A stretch of 9,274 bases of DNA. Source: Actinomycetes bacterium. GTDB lineage: Bacteria > Actinomycetota > Actinomycetes > Mycobacteriales > Mycobacteriaceae. Every line of letters begins with the position of its first letter. The stretch's first letter is position 1. This document shows positions 5,488 to 9,274 of this stretch, piece after piece. The stretch covers positions 1-9,274 of the forward strand of contig JAEWRC010000138.1 of the NCBI GenBank assembly GCA_023460175.1, written 5' to 3'. The notes under the pieces were generated by a model that saw only the letters and a program-made list of their open reading frames with translations, searched no databases and was not told the DNA's origin. A program made the translations under genes and the position numbers.

Positions 5488-6969
5488 TCAGTCCTCCGGG
5501 GTGTACCCGAACGGCAGCAGCACGGACTTGGACTCGCAGTAGCCCGCGATGCCCTCGGGCCCGCACTCCCGGCCCACGCCGGAGTTCTTGTAGCCGCCGA
5601 ACGGCGCGCCCGGGTCGAAGGCGTACATGTTCACGCCGTAGGTGCCGGTGCGGATCTGGGCCGCGATCTCGAGGGCCTTCTTGTTGTCGGTGGTGTACAC
5701 CGACCCGGCCAGCCCGTACACCGAGTCGTTGGCGATGCGCACGGCGTCGGCCTCGTCCTCGTAGGCGATCACCGCCAACACCGGGCCGAAGATCTCCTCC
5801 TGGGCGATGGTCATCGAGTTGTCGACGTCGGCGAACACCGTGGGCTGCACGAACCAGCCGGTGTCCACGCCCTCCGGGCGGCCGCCGCCGGCCACGATCC
5901 GGGCACCCTCCTCGACGCCCTTCTTGATGTAGCCCTCGACGCGCTCGCGCTGCTTCTCGCTGATCAGCGGGCCGATCACGGTGCCCGGGTCCTCCGGCAG
6001 CCCGGCCGGCATGGCCGCGACCGCGTTGGCCAGCTTCTCGACGACCTCGTCGTAGCGGGAACGCGGGGCCAGGATGCGGGTCTGGCCCACGCAGGCCTGC
6101 CCGGCGTTCATCAACCCGGAGAAGACCAGCATCGGCAGCGTCGAATCCAGGTCGGCGTCCTCGAGGATGATGGCCGCGGACTTGCCGCCGAGTTCCAGCG
6201 TGCACGGCTTGAGCCGCTCGGCCGCGATCTTGCCGATCTCCTTGCCGACGGCCGACGACCCGGTGAACGTGAACTTGTCGATCTCGGGGTTGTCGGTCAG
6301 CGCGCGGCCCGTCTCGGGCCCGCCGGGCACCACCGACAGCACGCCCTCGGGCAGCCCGGCCTCGGCGAACACCTCGGCCATCAGGTTGGTGGTCAGCGGG
6401 GTCTCGGCGGCCGGCTTGAGCACGATGGTGCAGCCGGCCAGCAGCGCCGGCCCCAGCTTGTTGGCGGCCAGGAAGAACGGCACATTCCAGGCGACGACGG
6501 CGCCCACCACGCCGATCGGCTCCTTGAGCACCAGCGTCTGGCCGTAGGCGCCGTCGCGGATGTCCTTCCAGGCGAACTTGTCGGCCGCCGAGGCGTAGAA
6601 CTGCAGCGTCGACATGGCCGCGCCGTACTGCATCATGTCGACGATGGTCTGCGGCTGCCCGGTCTCCAGGGTGAGCAGCCGCTTGAACTCGTCGGCGCGG
6701 GCCTCGATCAGTTCGACGGCCTTGGCGATCACGGCCTGCCGCTCGTGCGGTGTCTTCCGCGGCCAGGGTCCCTCGTCGAAGGCCTTGCGGGCCGCGGTGA
6801 AGGCGGCGTCGACGTCGGCCTTGGTGGCCAGCGGCACCTGACCGACCTTCTCGCCGGTGGCCGGCGAGAAGACCTCGATGAGCTCCGACGACGACGGTTC
6901 GACCCACCGTCCGCCGATGAACAGCTTGTCGTAGTCGGTCTTGAGGGCAGCTGCCGAAGTCTGTGTCAT
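5488..6969 (-). CDS. NAD(P)-dependent aldehyde dehydrogenase (Rv0223c-like)
   Basis: A 493-residue aldehyde dehydrogenase, which oxidises an aldehyde to the carboxylic acid. The cofactor-site Asn162 is in AWNVPFF. The glycine motif FTGSSAVGKEI is at 235-245, the general base Glu259 in LELGGKS and the nucleophile Cys293 in NAGQACVGQTR. The conserved EEIFGPVLAVI and the family-typical PFGGYKNSGVGRE near the C-terminus are present, so the enzyme looks fully active. The ATG at 6969 has no clear ribosome binding site, but TATTGT ends 7 bases before it, so leaderless translation is likely. It lies 44 bases downstream of the methyltransferase on the same strand. From memory, the same pair occurs in M. 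tuberculosis as Rv0224c-Rv0223c, with the same relative order and a protein of similar length. Physiological substrate unknown. Confidence 0.92.
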   Translation of the reverse strand: MTQTSAAALKTDYDKLFIGGRWVEPSSSELIEVFSPATGEKVGQVPLATKADVDAAFTAARKAFDEGPWPRKTPHERQAVIAKAVELIEARADEFKRLLTLETGQPQTIVDMMQYGAAMSTLQFYASAADKFAWKDIRDGAYGQTLVLKEPIGVVGAVVAWNVPFFLAANKLGPALLAGCTIVLKPAAETPLTTNLMAEVFAEAGLPEGVLSVVPGGPETGRALTDNPEIDKFTFTGSSAVGKEIGKIAAERLKPCTLELGGKSAAIILEDADLDSTLPMLVFSGLMNAGQACVGQTRILAPRSRYDEVVEKLANAVAAMPAGLPEDPGTVIGPLISEKQRERVEGYIKKGVEEGARIVAGGGRPEGVDTGWFVQPTVFADVDNSMTIAQEEIFGPVLAVIAYEDEADAVRIANDSVYGLAGSVYTTDNKKALEIAAQIRTGTYGVNMYAFDPGAPFGGYKNSGVGRECGPEGIAGYCESKSVLLPFGYTPED

Positions 6970-6976
6970 AGCGCAC

Positions 6977-6982
6977 ACAATA
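6977..6982 (-). promoter_or_regulatory. Candidate leaderless -10 element (TATTGT) of the aldehyde dehydrogenase
   Basis: The minus strand reads TATTGT, then seven bases (GTGCGCT), then the ATG. This matches the TANNNT spacing of mycobacterial leaderless promoters and fits the lack of a Shine-Dalgarno sequence. The gene may therefore have its own promoter in addition to read-through from the methyltransferase. Confidence 0.5.
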
Positions 6983-7013
6983 CCCACTGCCGGGGCCCCG
7001 ATGAGAACCTGTT

Positions 7014-7787
7014 TCAGTCTAGGGTTTCCGGGGCGCGCAAGACCAGGACCAGGTTGCTCACCAGAAACTCCCGTAGCACCGGCACCGCGGTCAGCCACCA
7101 CGCCCATCGCGGGTGGTAGCGGGGAAATGCGGCGATCAACGCGCCCGTGCTGGCGGCCCAGTCCAGCCCGGCCGCGGCCGAGACGGCAAACAGCGACGAC
7201 CCGTAGTAATTCTTCGGCGGATGGCCGTGTTTCCGGGTGTAGCGGGCCGCCGCGCGCGCCCCGCCCAGATAGTGCGTCAACCCCATCTCGTGGCCGCCGA
7301 ACGGGCCCAGCCAGACCGTGTAGGACAGGATCGCCAGCCCGCCCGGCCGGGTCACCCGCAGCATCTCCCGGCCCAGCAGCCACGGCTCGGGCACGTGCTC
7401 GGCGACGTTCGACGACAGGCAGATGCCCACGCTGGCATCGGCGAACGGCAACGCCATCCCGGAGGCCCGCACGAACGTGCCGTCGCCGCGCTGCGCCGGG
7501 GTACCCGCGTGCATCTCCCGCGGGTCGGGTTCGACGCCGATGTAGGACATCCCGCGGGCCGCGAACGCGTCGGCGAAATAGCCCGGGCCGCCGCCCACGT
7601 CGAGCACGGTCTGCCCGGCCGGGGACTGCCCGGTGGCGGCCCACAACTGCGCCACCATGTCCGCGGTGTCGGCGGCCAGCGCGCCGTAGAACCGGGCCGG
7701 GTCGGACCGCTCGAAGCGGAACTCCGCCAGCAGGCGCACCGAGCGGGCCAGCGATGCGCGCCGAGCGAACAGGTCGGTGATGGCCAC
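7014..7787 (-). CDS. SAM-dependent class I methyltransferase (Rv0224c / MtrP-like)
   Basis: A 257-residue Rossmann-fold methyltransferase. Motif I, VLDVGGGPGYF at 61-71, binds S-adenosylmethionine, and Glu86 in YIGVEPD sits at the end of strand 2, where the ribose hydroxyls are held. FVRASGMALPFAD and SSNVAEHVPEPW are the following motifs, then MLRVTRPGGLAILSY as motif III. The C-terminal half (WLGPFGGHEMGL, RKHGHPPKNYYGSSLF, FPRYHPRWAWWL) closely matches my memory of Rv0224c, which I therefore name as the likely ortholog. The corynebacterial homolog MtrP is, as I recall, needed for efficient transport of trehalose mycolates; the methylated molecule is not settled by this sequence. No signal peptide; the Trp-rich C-terminus could touch the membrane. 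The start is a GTG at 7787, with AGGG 7 bases before it and also a TAGGGT at leaderless distance. Divergent from the glycosyltransferase. Confidence 0.92.
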   Translation of the reverse strand: MAITDLFARRASLARSVRLLAEFRFERSDPARFYGALAADTADMVAQLWAATGQSPAGQTVLDVGGGPGYFADAFAARGMSYIGVEPDPREMHAGTPAQRGDGTFVRASGMALPFADASVGICLSSNVAEHVPEPWLLGREMLRVTRPGGLAILSYTVWLGPFGGHEMGLTHYLGGARAAARYTRKHGHPPKNYYGSSLFAVSAAAGLDWAASTGALIAAFPRYHPRWAWWLTAVPVLREFLVSNLVLVLRAPETLD

Positions 7788-7793
7788 CGGGCA

Positions 7794-7799
7794 ACCCTA
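7794..7799 (-). promoter_or_regulatory. Candidate leaderless -10 element (TAGGGT) of the methyltransferase
   Basis: The minus strand reads TAGGGT, six bases (TGCCCG), then the GTG start codon. The same bases contain AGGG, which could instead act as a ribosome binding site, so the two readings compete. Confidence 0.35.
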
Positions 7800-7828
7800 C
7801 GCAGGCCGACGGCGCGCGGCGGCAGGTC

Positions 7829-7834
7829 TACTCT
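7829..7834 (+). promoter_or_regulatory. Candidate leaderless -10 element (TACTCT) of the glycosyltransferase
   Basis: TACTCT is followed by seven bases (GGGACCG) and the ATG at 7842. It fits TANNNT at the distance seen for leaderless mycobacterial mRNAs. The GGGA is too close to the ATG to be a good ribosome binding site. The divergent gap is only 54 bases (7788-7841). Confidence 0.5.
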
Positions 7835-7841
7835 GGGACCG

Positions 7842-9002
7842 ATGTCCGCTTTGCCCGTTCGCTCAGTGCTGATGCTGTGCTGGCGCGATACCGGCCACCC
7901 GCAGGGCGGCGGGAGCGAGGCCTACCTGCAGCGCATCGGCGCGCAACTGGCCGCCTCGGGCGTCGCGGTGACCCTGCGCACGGCCCGGTACCCGGGTGCC
8001 CCGCGCCGCGGCACCATCGACGGCGTGCAGATCAGCCGCGGCGGCGGCGCCTATTCGGTGTACATCTGGGCCGGGCTGGCCATGGTGGCCGCGCGGCTGG
8101 GGCTGGGCCCGCTGCGCAGGGCCCGACCGGACGTGGTGATCGACACCCAGAACGGGATCCCGTTTTTGGCGCGGCTGGCCTACGGGCGGCGCGCGGTGGT
8201 GCTGGTTCATCACTGCCACCGCGAGCAGTGGCCAGTCGCGGGGCGGTGGACCGGACGATTCGGCTGGTTTGTCGAATCCAAGCTCTCGCCGTGGCTGCAC
8301 CGCCGCAACCAATACGTCACGGTGTCGCTGCCCTCGATGCGCGACCTGGCCGAGCTCGGCGTCGACCAGCGCAGCATCGCGGTGGTGCGCAACGGCCTCG
8401 ACGACGCGCCGCCGGCCTCCCTGACCGCGCCGCGCTCGGCGGTGCCGCGGGTGGCGGTGCTGTCCCGGCTGGTGCCGCACAAGCAGATCGAGGACGCGCT
8501 GGACGCCGTGGCCGCGCTGCGGCCCCGCATCCCCGGCCTGCATCTCGACGTCGTCGGCGACGGCTGGTGGCGTCGCCGCCTGGTCGACCATGCCGCGGCG
8601 CTGGGCATCTCCGAGGCGGTGACCTTCCACGGTCACGTCGACGACATCACCAAACACCAAGTGGTGCAACGAGCCTGGGTGCACGTGTTGCCGTCGCGCA
8701 AGGAGGGCTGGGGCCTGGCAGTGCTGGAGGCCGCCCAGCACGCGGTGCCCACCGTCGGCTACCGCTCCTCGGGCGGGCTGACCGACTCGATCGTCGACGG
8801 CGTCACCGGGATCCTGGTCGACGACCGCACCGAGTTGATCCAACGCCTCGACGAGTTGCTCAGCGACCCGGTGCTGCGCGACGAGTTGGGCCGCAAGGCG
8901 CAGGCCCGCACCGCCGAGTTCTCCTGGCGGCAGAGCGCGGCCGGGATGCACGCCGTGCTGGCGGCGGTTCAGTCCGGCCGGCGCGTCAGCGGCGTGCTCT
9001 GA
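7842..9002 (+). CDS. GT4-family (GT-B fold) glycosyltransferase (Rv0225-like)
   Basis: A 386-residue retaining glycosyltransferase that would transfer a sugar from a nucleotide donor to a lipid or glycan acceptor at the cytoplasmic face of the membrane. The N-terminal acceptor domain opens with VLMLCWRDTGHPQGGGSEAY (residues 9-28), a glycine-rich loop typical of GT4 enzymes, and contains the VHHCHREQWP stretch (122-131). The C-terminal donor domain starts near 203 with VAVLSRLVPHKQIEDAL; Arg209 and Lys214 correspond to the phosphate-contacting pair. The EX7E motif is Glu288 to Glu296 in EGWGLAVLE, followed by GYRSSGGLTDSIVDG. There is no signal peptide or transmembrane helix. The ATG at 7842 is chosen for family length (Rv0225 is about 384 residues, from memory) and the leaderless promoter signal. 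The neighbours suggest an envelope role (mycolate or lipomannan pathway); donor and acceptor are unknown. Confidence 0.92.
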   Translation: MSALPVRSVLMLCWRDTGHPQGGGSEAYLQRIGAQLAASGVAVTLRTARYPGAPRRGTIDGVQISRGGGAYSVYIWAGLAMVAARLGLGPLRRARPDVVIDTQNGIPFLARLAYGRRAVVLVHHCHREQWPVAGRWTGRFGWFVESKLSPWLHRRNQYVTVSLPSMRDLAELGVDQRSIAVVRNGLDDAPPASLTAPRSAVPRVAVLSRLVPHKQIEDALDAVAALRPRIPGLHLDVVGDGWWRRRLVDHAAALGISEAVTFHGHVDDITKHQVVQRAWVHVLPSRKEGWGLAVLEAAQHAVPTVGYRSSGGLTDSIVDGVTGILVDDRTELIQRLDELLSDPVLRDELGRKAQARTAEFSWRQSAAGMHAVLAAVQSGRRVSGVL

Positions 9003-9274
9003 CGGGCCGCGCCCACCGCGCCGGCCAGCAGCACCGCCAACCAGATCAGGTGCGCGGCGATCAGCACTTCGCGATGCGCCGCGGCGGGTAGCGCCACCGC
9101 GCCGTCGACCCGATACAGCCGCAGATCCTCGTCGGCGTAGACCAGCGGCAGCCGGTCCAAAGTGGCTGCGGCCAAACCGTTGTCACCGCCGGCGCCGACC
9201 TCCACGACCACCCAACCCACCCCGGCCTCGGCCAGCGCGGCCGGGTCCGCCCCGGTCAGCAGCAACTCCTGCAC
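8969..9274 (-). CDS. C-terminus of an integral membrane protein (Rv0226c-like), start beyond the right edge
   Basis: The last 101 residues are visible, ending at a TGA (8971-8969). A soluble segment (GVGWVVVEVGAGGD, then PLVYADEDLRLYRVDG) is followed by one strongly hydrophobic helix at about visible residues 70-90 (VLIAAHLIWLAVLLAGAVGAA) and a basic tail with three arginines in RQSTPLTRRPD, which predicts a cytoplasmic C-terminus. The VYADEDLRLYRV pattern resembles the end of an extracytoplasmic domain in multi-spanning GT-C-type envelope proteins; that is inference. By position it matches M. tuberculosis Rv0226c, a multi-spanning protein of about 576 residues as I recall. The gene runs through the window edge; the apparent GTG at 9274 is internal. 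It overlaps the end of the glycosyltransferase by 34 bases. Confidence 0.75.
   Translation of the reverse strand: MQELLLTGADPAALAEAGVGWVVVEVGAGGDNGLAAATLDRLPLVYADEDLRLYRVDGAVALPAAAHREVLIAAHLIWLAVLLAGAVGAARQSTPLTRRPD

Noticed and set aside
6991..7000. Palindrome CGGGGCCCCG between the methyltransferase and aldehyde dehydrogenase
   Set aside because: It has no loop, so it can form only a short stem, and no T run follows. Such palindromes are common in GC-rich DNA.
5488..7794. Apparent fusion of the aldehyde dehydrogenase with an N-terminal extension covering the methyltransferase region
   Set aside because: The extension is the methyltransferase gene read in another frame, rich in Arg/Gly/Ala. 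The true dehydrogenase N-terminus starts at 6969.
7863..8951. A 362-codon minus-strand open frame opposite the glycosyltransferase
   Set aside because: No recognisable motifs and biased composition; the plus-strand GT4 gene fully explains the region.

Overview
The window is high-GC DNA from a mycolic-acid actinobacterium, most likely a Mycobacterium or Mycolicibacterium. The reasons are the strong G/C third-position bias, the FadD/FadE/FadA-type lipid genes, and above all the right half. There an aldehyde dehydrogenase, a SAM methyltransferase, a GT4 glycosyltransferase and a membrane protein follow the order and orientation I remember for Rv0223c-Rv0224c-Rv0225-Rv0226c of M. tuberculosis. 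No mobile element, CRISPR array, tRNA or rRNA was seen.

Layout from left to right. (1) Minus strand, 1-1554: a two-gene acyl-CoA dehydrogenase operon. The upstream gene (403-1554) is complete and the downstream gene (1-374) is cut by the window edge. (2) Plus strand, 1654-2178: a small RibD-C/DHFR-fold reductase, divergent from the dehydrogenases. (3) Plus strand, 2270-4090: an AMP-forming acyl-CoA ligase followed after 3 bases by a 99-residue protein of unknown function. (4) A strong bidirectional terminator at 4120-4155. (5) Minus strand, 4168-5355: a thiolase with its own promoter region. (6) A long GC hairpin at 5439-5482, then the minus-strand aldehyde dehydrogenase (5488-6969) and methyltransferase (7014-7787). 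(7) Plus strand, 7842-9002: the glycosyltransferase, divergent from the methyltransferase and overlapping tail to tail with the C-terminus of a minus-strand membrane protein (8969 to the right edge).

How the genes may work together. The left half supplies three steps of acyl-CoA beta-oxidation: activation (ligase), dehydrogenation (dehydrogenase pair) and thiolysis (thiolase). Enoyl-CoA hydratase and hydroxyacyl-CoA dehydrogenase are not in the window. Paired acyl-CoA dehydrogenases are typical of mycobacterial alpha2beta2 enzymes for bulky substrates such as steroid side chains, but the substrate here cannot be read from the sequence. The ligase and thiolase promoters share a palindrome-centred motif (ATTAnnnTAACGnCG), which suggests a common regulator. 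The right half belongs to a conserved corynebacterial/mycobacterial cell-envelope locus linked to trehalose mycolate and lipomannan biology.

No wholly new system is evident. The best leads are the shared operator and the small protein coupled to the ligase.
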